Assembly: GCA_015227615.1 (NCBI GenBank)
Contig: JAALGZ010000038.1
Coordinates: 1 to 64,000 of the forward strand
DNA: 64,000 nucleotides
Direction: 5' to 3'
Source: Labyrinthula sp. Ha
Taxonomy: Eukaryota; Sar; Bigyra; Labyrinthulida; Labyrinthulaceae
The notes beneath the pieces were generated by a model. It saw only the letters and a list, made by a program, of their open reading frames with translations. It ran no database searches and had not been told where the DNA came from. This document shows, one piece after another, positions 30,675-44,029 of this stretch (positions are counted from its first letter, which is position 1; each line of letters opens with the position of its first letter). The translations under genes and the position numbers were made by a program.

Positions 30675-31013
30675 TTATTCTAGTTGCATATAAATATGAG
30701 TTTGTAAAACTGCATATACGTTTGATCGCATTCTATCACAATTGATAACACAGTTTTGCTCTATTGCTTCATGCCTTGTATTTCCCTTAATTTCTCTACT
30801 ATATTGGAGGAGTACATTTTTTATTGTACAGATTATCGTATTTAAACTCGCGTGACCAGAAATATACAGAGAGTAGTGTTGCAACTCGATACAATTTTGG
30901 CCAATATCTTGAAAATTTAAACTTGAACAAGATAATACTTCAATAGAAATTTCTATAAATGCTAGAATCAGGTATATTCTCCCTGGAATATGCCAGGAAA
31001 ACGATACTTTCAA
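30675..31013 (-). CDS. Signal-peptide-like ORF upstream of EGF-7TM A, possible 5' exon
   Basis: 112 codons ending 14 bases before the start of EGF-7TM A on the same strand. It begins MKVSFSW and continues IYLILAFIEISIEVLSC, which looks like a secretion signal, then a Cys-containing helical part. A piece near its end (IKNVLLQYSREIKGN...DRMRSNVYAVL) resembles an ORF piece just upstream of paralogue B (IKIIILRYAVKKNKIGN...DSRIKRYLDLY). It might be a first exon supplying the missing signal peptide, but I could not find splice sites that keep both copies in frame. Alternative: a separate small secreted protein or a relic. Confidence 0.3.
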   Translation of the reverse strand: MKVSFSWHIPGRIYLILAFIEISIEVLSCSSLNFQDIGQNCIELQHYSLYISGHASLNTIICTIKNVLLQYSREIKGNTRHEAIEQNCVINCDRMRSNVYAVLQTHIYMQLE

Positions 31014-34000
31014 GATATTGAAAATGTGTAACCACCTCCGATATACATTTTCAGATAAATATAAACAGTTTTCAGTTTATACATAGATAGTTAATTCGTT
31101 ATTAAGAGAGTAGTTAGTAACCACTATAAAATGTTGTGGGCAAATAATCAATAGCAGGTGGTTACAAATATAATACTACAATAATTATATATATGACAAT
31201 ACTTTCAGAAACATTCCTCAAATTGACCAAAAGATAACTAATTTTCACTAGAGAGACTAACAATTGGTGCTATTAAGTACACACCCAACCAGCTGTTTTT
31301 TCATGTGGCTAGTCACGAAAATGACTAAGTTCAAGATCTGAATAAAACGAACAAATGAGAAGCAACAAGGGTATACTAACTACATTTTTCTCTCATGTTA
31401 AGTCTTATGGAGCCAAGTTGTTCTTAAATAGATCCAATATAACGAATAAAGATTGAATACTCTGGGCATATTTGCTACAAATCCTTCCATAGGGATAACC
31501 TTCCCGAAAAACGAGTTTAAGTTTTATTAAAATTCCATTAAACTTTATTTCCTCCTTTTCAGCTGATACAAATTACACCTCCGGTTGGTGTCGTGCTAAG
31601 CTGCTGGTGATGAAATCAAGAGATAGTTAGACATACTTATTGGATAGTATTCGGAGGAAATAAGAGGAACATTCCGGGCTTAATGAAACAAAGAACGCTT
31701 CCCTTAAATATTTTTTCAAGCTAGCAATGATAACTGTATCGGTTTCACTAGAAGGTTCTTGCAGAAAGATTTCAAACCAAAAAAAAAGCTGTACGAAGAA
31801 TATATTTAGTTTTGGAAGTATTAAAGTTCCAAAGCTTTGAGAAAATGATAAATATTTTCTAGGAAGGAGCCCAAATGTGTTATTTGGGGAGACAATATTT
31901 ATACAAATATGAATGAGAGACAGGAATATGTCATGATAAATATCATCATGACTAAATACACAAAGAATACACGTAGCAAGTCTTAAAATAGTCGAAAATT
32001 TTTAGGGAGAGTTGTCTATTCTGAGTTAAAACGTTTTTCAAAAGATATTGCTGCGTTTATATGGTTTATTGTCTAAAATAAGCCAATGGGTAATGGAAAG
32101 AAATCAACAAATATATGTTTGTAGTTTTGGATACGGAAGTTTTCAGTTATGAGTGACGATGCTCACCGCAAAATGAATTTAACTAGAATTCACTTGTATT
32201 TGCTTTTATAATGGATTTTTTAACGCAAAAAGAGTTTTCAGACAGTGAACCTTCAAAAAAATCAACAAAAAAATAAAGGAATATCGGGCATAGCTTTCAT
32301 TAACAGCAGGAAAATGTTCTCATTAAAAACTCATCTACGCATATCAGAAAACTCAAACCTACTTTATTGGAATCAGAAAAACATAGAATCATAGCCTGAG
32401 TGCAGTTTATACATGAGAAAATTTAGAAAATTACTGGCGAAACTTCTTGAATTTGTTGATGGTACGATAATTTGATTGTAAATAGACTTTCTGTAGTATT
32501 AATTGATCAGTTTTCGAATATCTAGCTTCTGAGGGCTAATAGGTATTAAGAACACTGATCTAGTTAGTGTTGATGTATTGAAAAGATTAAACAGAGTGGA
32601 AGACGACACTATCATGCCTAGAACATAGTTATCCAAGATTAAAGGTGTGAGTTATTAGAAGTTTGTTTTTGAAACCATACAAATTTTAAAACTAAATGAT
32701 CTTAATTAACATCATAATTTTTCGAAGAATGCAAAATTTTGTAAGGGTTGCCTATGAAGTCCAGTTGAAATGCAAAGGTACATTTTAGATTTAACTAGGG
32801 GCAAAGATGTATCACTCGTTATTCTGCTAAAACCCCTAAAATATTCCAAGGGTTTAGTATTACATCTTAGCAAGTAATACTTGAAGTGAGTTAATAATTC
32901 TTGTCCTGAAAATTTTAATATTTTATATTAACGATGTTATTGATTATAGTATTTATCACTCTTTCTTTTCTTCTTTCTTTCTTTTTTCTCTTCTAAGAAG
33001 ATAATAAACTCATATTAAAGGTTTTTGTACAGTTAAAATCTTTCAAAGGATCTGTTCTTTGTTTGTCTTAAGCCAAGCGATCCTTTAAGCCAATTGTGTC
33101 AAACTATCTTCAAATCAACCAATGTTATCAATTTTCATAATATTCTGTTATAAACCCTACGGAAATAAAGACATAGTCTCTAAAAAATCTAGACTATACT
33201 TCAACATGGAAAAACTTTATTAAGCAGAGCTCTATTTTGCAAGAAACAATCACCAACGCTGTTTTGATTTTTAGTATACATACAATAATTGTGGAGGCAA
33301 AACAGTTTTCTGTGTTCTATTTCTCCTAGCAACAGAAAGAATCTATATTTTAAGTAAAACTGAACCAGATTATTCATCCTTTTAATTTTGTTTAAGTAAA
33401 TTTGGTCTTGTCAATTGTATTCTTATTAACGGGTAGTTATGAATTATTTGACTATTGTGGCCATAATGGCTCAATTTCCGTGCATCTATATTTAAAAGCG
33501 GCCAGTTATATTGTAGATGATTCATGGTATCACCCAGTGATTTTCTGAACTCTGTCATAAAAATAGATGAAGTCTTCATTCTAAATGGAAAATATAATCT
33601 CAATATCTTCAACACCTTTCTGTTCATATCATATAAATCAAGTTTATAACTGTATTCTGTCGTGCCAGTTAATGTAAATTCAGATACAATGAGATTGGCA
33701 TTTTGTTAGTCTTGATACTCAGAGTTTGTATAATTTAATTCCTCATTACGACGGACATGGGAAAAGATGTCATGAGCGTAGCGTTTGCTAAGAATTAGAA
33801 CTGTGTTACTGCAGTATATTTACCTAGAAATTAACGTTTTCAACACACCAAAGTTTGCTTACTTCATTTGATCAATGGAGTATGAACTAGAAATATCGAT
33901 TAAATAGAGAGTTAACCATAATATGTTTTTATATATCAACATACTAAGGTCAGAAACCCCAACGGGTACCTGGTTGGTACCCAGTACTACTAAGCTTATG

Positions 34001-37000
34001 TTGCATCAAATGCTAATAGGTTTAATTCCAACCATAACAAAGTCTTGCTGCAATTCACTAATTTACTCACTATCCATCTACCTAACATTATATTTCGTAG
34101 TACTCTAGACTTGCCGAGAATCATTTGGACACAATTACTATGCAGCGGATGAGCGCGACGCTCATTTGCCTGAAGATATAACCACTAATACTTCCTATGA
34201 GAAGTCAGTGAAAGAAAACGATTCACCATTACCCTGAAACTATAGTTCCCTTTGAATAGTTTCAGCTATCTAGTAAGAGGAATGTTGAAATCTTGTGAAA
34301 TATACAAAAAATCTGCAGTTTAGATGGGTTGACCTTACCCATAATATAGAAGCTAGGAGAAGTAATTAAGGCTAATGTTACCATATTGTCTTCAAATCAA
34401 GAAAAGGCCCATTGGTAATACTATAAGATGAATTAAACTCTGGAAATATCATCGTTTAGGAAGAGTCATACCTGTGGTTAAATATTACTAATATGATGTT
34501 GAAAAATGAAAAGAGGTAATGACTCAATTCAAATATGACAATTAAATTGTCACACATAGTGGGAAAATAGTAGCTAATAGTAGATTTAGGCTTGGCCTTT
34601 TGATATACTCCGCCTAATGCCCAAATAAATATTTAAGCCTAAGAAAAAATACACCTAAGCTTGTAAGACTCAATATAGAGACGCGATACCGAATTATACT
34701 ATACTCAAGCAAATGATAAGTATTCACATCGTGCAGCCTCGTACTACATGATTTATGTTCCATAACCTATGGAGTCTGTATGAAGGCATGAAGTTCATTC
34801 ATATTCTCCAAAGAGAAATATTAACAATTTCCCCAATTTGCTTCGTCTGAACCAGTATCTGAGGCTCATTTTGCCAAATATCATAAGTCGTACCCGAAGC
34901 TCAAATCTATAAGTCATATGGGTTATCTAGTTGCACGTTCCTTCAAGATCATGTTATCAAAGCACTGGTTACTTTACGTTTCCGCAAGTAGAACCGAAAC
35001 TCCTTTGTCGACACATTAAAAGATTTTAGATTACCATTGAACCTTACTCCAAATTTCCTAACTTTGTCTAGACGCGTAGTCGTTAAAACGAATTGATTTC
35101 ATAAAAAACATTCTCTGGAAAGGTGAGACGAAGTAAGACACTCGTGAACCAAATAAACTTTAGCAATTGTATTAAGTTCATGAATATGGAAACAAAGCCT
35201 AATATCGTCTAAATAGAGTTATATTCTAACGGTTAGGTTTAAATTAATTTTAATACTAGAGCTTACGTTGCATCTTGAGTAAATTGGAGAATTAACTTTA
35301 TCCCTTGGGTAAGCTATAACCCGTGTATGAATTTTGTTGCGGGAGATTAGCACTGGATCCATAATTAGGGAATTAGTCTTCCTGGTAAAAACAGTGATGT
35401 AAATTCTATTCTTAATTTCTTGGAGAATGTAGCCGGATTTTGTTCCTCATGTATTTCAAGCTTCATAATCTAGCCTAGAGATTCGGTAGACAAGAAGTAT
35501 GTCTATTATACGGCCTGTATATTTCAGAAGATTGTGCATAATTGTATAAAACTTAAATTCCTGCTCTTTCAACATAGTGACCTCTTTCTACATGATTTTC
35601 ATAGTTCTTAATCATATCTCTGATAGCTGATTCTCTATATAGAAAGTAATTGCTGCTCATAGCTTATTTGGTTGCAATTTATATTGGTTATTAAAATGAA
35701 AATTCTATTATATTCCCCTTGAAACTCAAAAGTTTTCTCCCAATATTTCTGTCAATTAAAGCTTGGTTCGTCACAGATCGAAGAGCGTATTAAATTGTGT
35801 TTCTCATCTGTGAACAAAAACTATCTGAAATGGAACAGTTATATTTCAATTAAAGTAAGAGCATTTTAATATCTATTCCAGAAAAAATAAAGAAAAATGC
35901 TAACCCGATTTTGCTTTTTCCCTAACGTGCTTAAAATAAGTTGAACGTGTTATAGCTGTAGGTCTACGGATGCTATATAATATAGAATCATCAATACTCT
36001 AGAATTATTATCAAAATTTCTGAGTTTTCATAGTACTTTTTTGCGTTTTCATGATACCCAGATAATATTTGAGTATTTTAGTTATATAATCGTAACTCCA
36101 ATAATATTTTAAGGTGCTGAAAAATACCAAAGCACCCTAATGTTCTTCATTTCACACTACCCCCGTTTGCATACCCAAAAGAAAAGGCCCACACGGCCCT
36201 AAGAATGTGGAGAGACTGTGCTACATAAAAGGGTCATACCCCTACAATAGTTATTTTCCAGGATTTTTTACTGGTGTAACATGTAGATACTGAAAACTAG
36301 ATGAGAATTTGGAATTGGGTTCGTATTTTAATATGTTTACACAGATACTAATAACTATGTAGTTTCAATGATCAAATCAATCTAGTGCAAGAGGATATAA
36401 CTTTGACTTCAATTGTGTGAACCGGAGGGAAAAATGTTGTTAAAACCACGAAATAACTGAAAGAGCTCTATTGATGTTCAAAGTTCTAACGTTAATAGTA
36501 ACACAGTGTTGTATTACGGTACTTGTCAAAGTAACGAATTTATAGTGAATAACACGTTTCTCTTACTGTGCAGTTTTTATGAAATTCGGAATATAGTTTT
36601 AAGTTATTAAGGATTAAGTTATCGCATATTTCAGCACTCAAAGACTTCCTTGGATAATTACATATTATTAGATCACAGTATGACATTACTGTAAACACCA
36701 CCTAACAATTAATCTATCAATCAAAGACACATATTTACAAATTATTCATTGACTCGTATCTCAACAACTACTGCGAGTTAAAAGACAATATTTACTTCAA
36801 TTTAAAGTTCTAAACTTTAACTTAAAGCTTTTGCTATTTTATCACCACTTATCTAAGTCTCTACTTAGTATACACCTTTTCTTTTCTCTCACTTCTGCTA
36901 TATATTACTAGTTTAATATTACAACACTACGGCCCCATAAAAGTGCATTGACATAGCAAAATGGAAAAAAAAGAATACACATATATCTGTACCTTGTTAA

Positions 37001-38667
37001 ATTGGCGACAATGGTTGACGCATACAAATTCCTTCTAAATTCAAGACTAAATTTCCACCTTGACGAATTGGTTAATTCACCACAACCTTCATCACCTTGA
37101 GAATCTAGAACCACATGTTATACAGCCAGAGTAACGTCAGCATGTGTGAAGGTGTTCACGTACAGAATTGAAAATTTTGACTGAATAAGCCAAAGAAGTA
37201 TCAAGAACTTAAAGAAACAAATTATCTTGCACTATAGAAACTTGTGACCCAAGACTGAAATTTTACTCGCGATGATATGAACGCCGCGTAAAATTGGCTG
37301 GAAAAAATCTTTATCACTCAAAGTAAAATATTAAATCTTAAAAGTCGTTTGATGTATTATAATTATTGTTCCAAGCATTCTAATTCATAACCTTACCCGA
37401 ACTTTTAATAATGAAAAATTTCTTACATAATATTTAAAAGATTCTGTACATAGTTTCTATTAGAGAATAATAAGTTCTTCGATAGTTAAGGCGCGTTCTA
37501 TCATGAAACAGATATAAAAATAAATTTCTATGTACATAGAAAGGATGCTCATAATAGCATCAATCATACTCTATGCTAAGAGGTTTAAATATGGAAACAG
37601 TTACACTTTTTAATATAGTTAGAAAAGCTTAAGCTTAATTATCTTGGATTTGAAGCTATTTCAATAAAATTTAATATATTGTTTTCTATTTCAGAAATTA
37701 CGCAGAGATGTTAATGCGATTATCATAAACTGATTATAGTTACTTAACTTCAAAGACAGCATATAGGAAAAAACAATGATTTATAACTCTCTCGCATACA
37801 AGTTCTTGTTCTTTGATGAAATGTTGAAATTGAAAAGCTATATCAAAGTTTAAAATATTAATACCTTGTTGGTGTATTCAGCAGAAAAATGTCCAGAGAT
37901 TACTATGAGATGTTGATTTTAATTACGAAACTAATTTAAAATACCTAAAGAAGAATAGATCATTTCAAAAAGGTTAATGCTTGACTTCATCCTAATGTAA
38001 GCTAACAAACCCTGCTGAACTCGTCATCTTCTGTGCGAATATTTTAGCTATGCAAACTCTGAATTAGAAGAAAGCTAGAGTTTTCTCTAGATCTTATCGG
38101 TCAAAAGATTTATAACAATGTCTGCACAAACATTTTCTAATAGTAAAACTCTATTCATATCTTGTACACTTTATGATGAATTTCTTACGATCCTTAATCT
38201 TACGGTTGTACCCATATTGTTAGAGCGTAGCACCCCAGAAATATTTGTTTTGCAACTTATGTTTATTGCTTACAATAAAATTACTCTACGATAAAATACT
38301 GTTTTATTTGTTTAACTTGAGATCTAGTTATAAATCTGCTAAGTGTCTAAAATCTAGAAAGCAGAAGAAGTTTTGAATCGAGGATAAGCAAGGAATGAGA
38401 ATATCCGAATCTATCGTTATTACAGTAGACAAGCATCTCTAGGCTAGCAACAATATCAAACTACAATTTAGTTTGTCAGAGGATTACTTCTAAGAAATCA
38501 ATAAAAAAAAGAATATTAATTAACTTTAAGACTTGATCTCCCACATTAACTTTTGAAAAAGGTAAGGAGATTCCCAAATATGCAGTTGAGAAATTTTCTT
38601 ATATTAGTGGGTGTTGAACACTTAATCCATAAAGTAAACAATACTTGACAAGTATATAACACAAATT
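31014..38667. other. Gene-poor spacer between paralogues A and B
   Basis: About 7.6 kb of AT-rich sequence without a convincing gene. An 81-codon minus-strand frame (33382-33627) reads plausibly but matches nothing I know. A 17-base hairpin ATGAGCG-CGA-CGCTCAT lies at 34149-34165. A slightly GC-richer patch is at 36125-36240. No tRNA, LTR or tandem array was seen. Confidence 0.5.
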
Positions 38668-39849
38668 CTATATAGATATTTGCTTTTTTTCTTTCTTACT
38701 CTTTAATACTTCTCTTATTTGACTCTGTGAAGCTCCCGCTGTATAAATCCGATTTCCTGCACTTGTATGTGTAGAGCTATTGTTTGCAGGACTTTCAAGT
38801 CTGTGTCCATCGCCTATTTTAGCATTCACAGTCTTGGTAGAATTAGTTGAACTTATTCTTTCTTTTCTTCTAGTATTAGTTGCTACTAAAGAAACAAGAC
38901 TCCAAACAATAAACATTAAAGGAACTTGATATCCAAGTGTATACAAAACAAAAGGAAATATAGCTGGTACTACAGTAAACATAAAACACATAAATCCATA
39001 GAAATAAGAAAGTTGTTGCAACATACTTAATCCAACTAAACTTTTTTTTGCAAATTTATAACTTTTTTGTACAGCTAGATTTCGAGTTGAGTTTTTTGAA
39101 TGTCTTAATAGAAGTAAGTAAGTTCGTAGATCACGAATTATAGTACCAAATAAAGTATATACCATAAAAAGAGTGAACTGATTACGAACTAATGTCAAAC
39201 CAAGAAATATTCTAATGACATTATATCCAATTTTTCTTGGCATGAAAATAGTTAACCATAGAACTTGATATATAATAAAATCACTTAAAAGAACATAGTT
39301 TGAAGTTGTTGAAAAAACTCGCGCTTTCTTGGTTAACTCTAGATTTCCTAATTGTGTTCTTTTTAGAATGTAAAAGATGTATCGCTGAAAGGAAATCGTT
39401 ACTGCAGCAATATAAAGAAGTTCCATATTTCGAAACAATGCTGTAAATAAAGGATCTTGTCCTAAATTAACTCCATCGAAATCTGATAGTTTGTATGTAC
39501 AGAGAAAGATATTCAACAAAAAACCAAGTAATAGTGGAAATAATCTGATAAGTTGCTTCTTCTTTGTTATCTTTAAGATTTGATGAAGAAATGCCATAAT
39601 AGTTGCAACAAGGGCGAAAATGTAGAGAGCTGTCAAAATTGTGTCATTGTGTGTACAAAGCCCTAGTTTCCTATCTTTAATGTCTTCTTTATCTAAGAAA
39701 TAAAGAGACATTTCTTTAGATTGTGACCAACCAGGATCACATACACATCTCTCTTGAAAGGTAGAATTATCTGGGGAATCCACAACAACACATGTTCCGT
39801 AAACACTACATTCTCCTGCAGGAAACAGTTCAAAGCAATTTGTCCTCAT
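38668..39849 (-). CDS. EGF-7TM family membrane protein, paralogue B
   Basis: 393 residues, the shortest copy, most like paralogue A. The EGF part differs from A mainly after CVCDPGWSQ, where it reads DKEDIKDRKLGLC instead of DGEDIDVNQVGLC. Seven helices; TM3 has ISFQRYIFYI followed by KRTQLGN. The tail is Ser/Asn/Thr-rich (SPANNSSTHTSAGN) and ends KKQISI. In the frame upstream of the Met, TAG is the second codon back, directly after a pyrimidine-poor AG, so either translation starts here or an intron ends just before it. The gene is complete and intronless over the aligned region. Confidence 0.8.
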   Translation of the reverse strand: MRTNCFELFPAGECSVYGTCVVVDSPDNSTFQERCVCDPGWSQSKEMSLYFLDKEDIKDRKLGLCTHNDTILTALYIFALVATIMAFLHQILKITKKKQLIRLFPLLLGFLLNIFLCTYKLSDFDGVNLGQDPLFTALFRNMELLYIAAVTISFQRYIFYILKRTQLGNLELTKKARVFSTTSNYVLLSDFIIYQVLWLTIFMPRKIGYNVIRIFLGLTLVRNQFTLFMVYTLFGTIIRDLRTYLLLLRHSKNSTRNLAVQKSYKFAKKSLVGLSMLQQLSYFYGFMCFMFTVVPAIFPFVLYTLGYQVPLMFIVWSLVSLVATNTRRKERISSTNSTKTVNAKIGDGHRLESPANNSSTHTSAGNRIYTAGASQSQIREVLKSKKEKKQISI

Positions 39850-41480
39850 ATCCTATATCTATGTTCTTTAGCTCAAGTATCAAGTTTTGTAATATAAATC
39901 CAAATAACGTTTGATTCGGCTATCCAATTTCACTTGATACAGCCTCTCTAAATTTCCTATTTTATTTTTTTTAACAGCATATCGAAGTATTATAATTTTT
40001 ATTTTATCGGAAATGTTGCAATTGTCGACCAGAGCAGCTAGATACGTGATGATAGTAGTAGCACACAAAGAGTACCCAATGTTTGGGTATCAAAACGCAC
40101 TCAATATGTAATGTGGGCTTAACGTAAAGTATTTGAGAGATGAAACTTTTAACTTCTGGCTTCAAACCAATTTTGTTGGGCTCTCGGAAAATATACATTC
40201 TCTATTACTGAAGAGATAGTAAACTGGCTCATAATTTAAAACTTGTTTTTTTAAGTCAGCAACGAAGAGAAGAGTGCACAAAAAGTTAAATAGGAAGTGA
40301 GTGTAGAAATAAGCTAGTTGATAATTGAGAAACAGCAGAGATGAGAAAATGAACTTTAAAAAAGCTTATCTTGGTTTAAATTTCTCTTGGAGTTTAGCAC
40401 TTAAACCTGCTCATAGCCTCTATTAGGTTAGAAAATTTTAATATTTTGTGTATTGTAGGAATATTAAACTTATCAAGATGTTGAAGATGATAGACTCTAA
40501 GATTTGTCTGAGTTTCTAACCTCGAAGATAGCTGGTCATTAAATATCATCGAAAAATATGAGATAATAAGAGTATTATAAGATAAGACCGATAAGTTTAT
40601 TAGATAAAAAGAAAGAAACAGTTGCAAGAAAACAAAAAACTTTGTTCTTTGAAAAAGTTTAAAATATTAGAAAAACACAAGAATATGAAAACGCGTGCAC
40701 GAAGCTATTTAAAAGAAGTTGGTTTTATTCAACTTATCTTGAAAATATGACAAAAGGTTTTATTTAGTATTCTTGAAGAAGCCAATGAAAATAAGAAAGG
40801 GTTTACAGTCATTCCTAGCTGCATAGAACAGGTCGATGATCTTCAAGTATCTAATTTATTTCACTAAATTTTTTCGTTTTCAATAAACACTATGAGTAAT
40901 TTCAATCCCAATATATAAATACAAGTAAAAAACCAATTTCTATAGCTATTAATTTGAAGTTTCCATTTGGTGGTTTCAACAACTTCAAGAACAAAAGCCG
41001 ATGAAATGTATTAGTTCAAGAAAAAAAAATAAAATTGGTGATTATTCCTTATACACTTGTTCTAAGTATTACTAAGGACATTATATTTATATATATATAT
41101 ATCATTTAAAGAAGAGTTGTATCAGGTTTCTTGAATGAGTAAATTTTTCCTTAGTTTTGTTACGTTGATAAAACTAAGAACTTGGTTCATATGTTGAAGA
41201 TTAATAAGAAACAAATCTTTTACTCATTTTTCATTTTGCTGTGAAGTTTGCAAAAGTCTTCTTATGAAAACAATATATTTCCTTTGATCCAATAATTAAT
41301 CAAAACAAAAGATAGACCTTAACATTTATATTTGTGGATGACTTGTCAAACACTACAAAATAAACATTTCCTGTGCATCAAAAAGCCTATAGAGACATTT
41401 TAAGCGGAATAACTGCTTGAGATCTTTATTTTGACGAGATACCAATATAAATAATACTTTTGACATATGCAATAATATTT
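39850..41480. other. Spacer between paralogues B and C
   Basis: Just upstream of B (39880-40068, minus) is an ORF piece resembling part of the signal-peptide-like ORF upstream of A. A short TA-rich microsatellite lies at about 41089-41101. Nothing else recognised. Confidence 0.45.
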
Positions 41481-42683
41481 CTATATAGATAGGTCTTTTG
41501 ACTCTTTGGACTCATACACAAACTCTTTATCTGTACTCATCGGCAACCCTTCTATTTGACTTACAACTAAACCTGCTGTATCAAGTCGATTTCTCCCACT
41601 GAAAGGAGAAAAACTTTTCTTCTTAGAACTTATAGGTTTACTTCCAACTGCTGTATTTGTTTTCATTGGTAGTGTAGAGGTAGTTGAACTTGTTTTTTCT
41701 TTACTTCTTGTATAAGTTGTAACAACAGAAAGAAGACTCCAAACAATAAACATCAAGGGAACTTGATATCCAAGTGTATACATTATAAAAGGAAATATTG
41801 AAGGAAGAAATGTAAACATAAAACACATCACTCCATAGAAATAACACAATTTCTGTAAAAAACTTAGTCCAGTTAAACTCTTTTTGGCAAACTTATAGTT
41901 TTTTTCTGCAGCTAAAACAGTTGTTTTACTTGATGATTTTGCTAAAACTAAATATGTTCTTAAATCACGTGTTATTGTACCAAACAAAGTATACACCATA
42001 TAATTAGTATATTGATTACGAAATAGAGTTAACCCAAAAAATATTCTTATTACATTGTATCCAGTTTTTCTAGGCATAAAAACACTAACCCATTGCATTT
42101 GATATATAATAAAATCACTTAAGAGAACATAGTTAGAAATTGTTGCAAATAATTTTGCTCTCTTTACTAATTCCTGGTTTCCTAATTTCGTTCGCTTGAG
42201 AATATAGAAAATATATCTTTGAAACGATATACTAATTGAAGCGATATATAAAAGTATAGTATTAAAAACAAGAGCTGTAAACAAAGGATCTTGTCCTAAA
42301 TTCACCCCATCAAAGTCTGACAATTTGTATGCACAAAGGAATATGTTCAACAGAAAGCCAAGTAAGAGGGGAAATAACCTAACAACTTGTTTTTTCTTTC
42401 TTATCCTTACAACTTGATCAATAAAAGCAATAATAGTTGATACCAAAGCTATAATATAGAGAGAAGTCAGTACTGAGTTATTCTGTGTACAAAGACCAAC
42501 CTGATTGACATCAATGTCAGCTTCATCAAGAAAGAACAGAGACATTTCTTTGGATTGTGACCATCCGGGTTTACATTCACATCTTTCCTGCAAAGTGGTA
42601 TTGTCAATAGATTCTACGACAACACAAGTTCCGTGAAAACTACATTCTCCTGCGGGAAAAAGTTTAAAGCAAGTAGTTTTCAT
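41481..42683 (-). CDS. EGF-7TM family membrane protein, paralogue C
   Basis: 400 residues. EGF-like N-terminus with CECKPGWSQSKEMSLFFL and a potential N-glycosylation site (DNTT). TM3 reads ISISFQRYIFYI, then KRTKLGN. The tail carries the motif VVSQIEGLPMSTDKEFVY that is conserved in C, D, E and F, and ends KDLSI. Its TM1-TM2 region is almost identical at nucleotide level to paralogue D. Complete frame, start Met aligned with all other copies. Confidence 0.82.
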   Translation of the reverse strand: MKTTCFKLFPAGECSFHGTCVVVESIDNTTLQERCECKPGWSQSKEMSLFFLDEADIDVNQVGLCTQNNSVLTSLYIIALVSTIIAFIDQVVRIRKKKQVVRLFPLLLGFLLNIFLCAYKLSDFDGVNLGQDPLFTALVFNTILLYIASISISFQRYIFYILKRTKLGNQELVKRAKLFATISNYVLLSDFIIYQMQWVSVFMPRKTGYNVIRIFFGLTLFRNQYTNYMVYTLFGTITRDLRTYLVLAKSSSKTTVLAAEKNYKFAKKSLTGLSFLQKLCYFYGVMCFMFTFLPSIFPFIMYTLGYQVPLMFIVWSLLSVVTTYTRSKEKTSSTTSTLPMKTNTAVGSKPISSKKKSFSPFSGRNRLDTAGLVVSQIEGLPMSTDKEFVYESKESKDLSI

Positions 42684-44029
42684 ACTAAGAGTGTTTATAT
42701 TCTTGTTGTATTAATATTTTATTTCATACACTGTATTTAGCTCTATCAGACCTTAAAGTTACTCCTGGTATCGGTAGCTTTTTGTGTTTGCCCTTTGTTT
42801 GGTGTTGTGTTGAAAACAGTTTATTGCAGGAAAATATCTCATTCCATATAAGTTGCGATATAATTAAGGAGAGTTCAGGTATTCAGATAAATTTTACAAT
42901 ACTTTACCCTGGTTAAATAGGCTCAATAACAGATATTAAACTATTGTTTCGGGAGCAACTGTGCTTAAGAAATATTTGCTGGGATTTTGTTTGCAGTCCG
43001 ACTAGAAGCAGAAAAGTTTTTATTATGCCAGAACTTTGAATCAATGGTGATAAAAGGAACATATTGATAGAATTTATCATAAAGTATATTCTTCTTGCAA
43101 AATGTTCGAATAAGATTCTTGGCCTCAGGAGTCACATACTCTTAATTCTCATTAGCTTAATTTTCGAGTTACCAAAAAGTTTTACAAAAACTTAAAACAG
43201 CAAAAATAAATCACAAATGAAAGAACAAGCATCACGTCCAAACAACAAAATAAAAGAGGTAGTACCAGAGAAACGTAACTTCAAGTATCTGCTTGTAATT
43301 AAAACATAAGTTCACGATAAGAGAACATGCACCAGTTACTTTTAAAGCGGATCAAGGAAAAAAAACACCAGAAGCTGAAATTATAAGCTTCAAATCAGAA
43401 ACAGGAAACCTGTTGAAGATAATTTGAGCTTAACAGATAATATTCTGTTGGAAACAACGCTTGAAACTATATACAAACTTCTTTTTTTACTGCCTCAACT
43501 AATTTGTCAAAACAGATCAAGCAAGCAAGCCCCAATTGATGATATTGTATTGCTCAAATCGGATACAAGCTACCTATTCAAGACAAAGAGAGCTCTACAG
43601 TGGATATTGTGATGGGAAAAAGGGTTTGAACTGTATGCGCAAGCTATTTTAGATGTGGATGAAAATATTTTGAATACCCGTTCACGCAAACAAGCGCCAG
43701 CTAATGATATTTCAAAATGAGTTTCATACAACCGGAGGGTGCAAGTAAATAAAAGTTTCTTTTAAAGTATAATCGTTCTTTTATTACTCACTGGATTGCT
43801 TACATTTCCTAAGAAGTTGAATGAAAAAAATTAATCAGGAAAGTAAGTTTGGGTTTAGATTCAAGTTAAAGCTTTTCACTTAGAAATAAAGTATTTTAAT
43901 TTGCATGAAAATCACATCAGCTCTAGGATTTGTTCCCTTTCCACACAAACATACATGTTTGCAGAGTTGGTATTAAAAACTTAATATTCCTTAAAGTTTT
44001 AATACCTTCCATTGGACCTGTGTTTTTTA

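Noticed and set aside
33382-33627. 81-codon minus-strand frame as a gene
   Set aside because: Plausible reading but no motif, no family and no neighbours; left as an unsupported frame.
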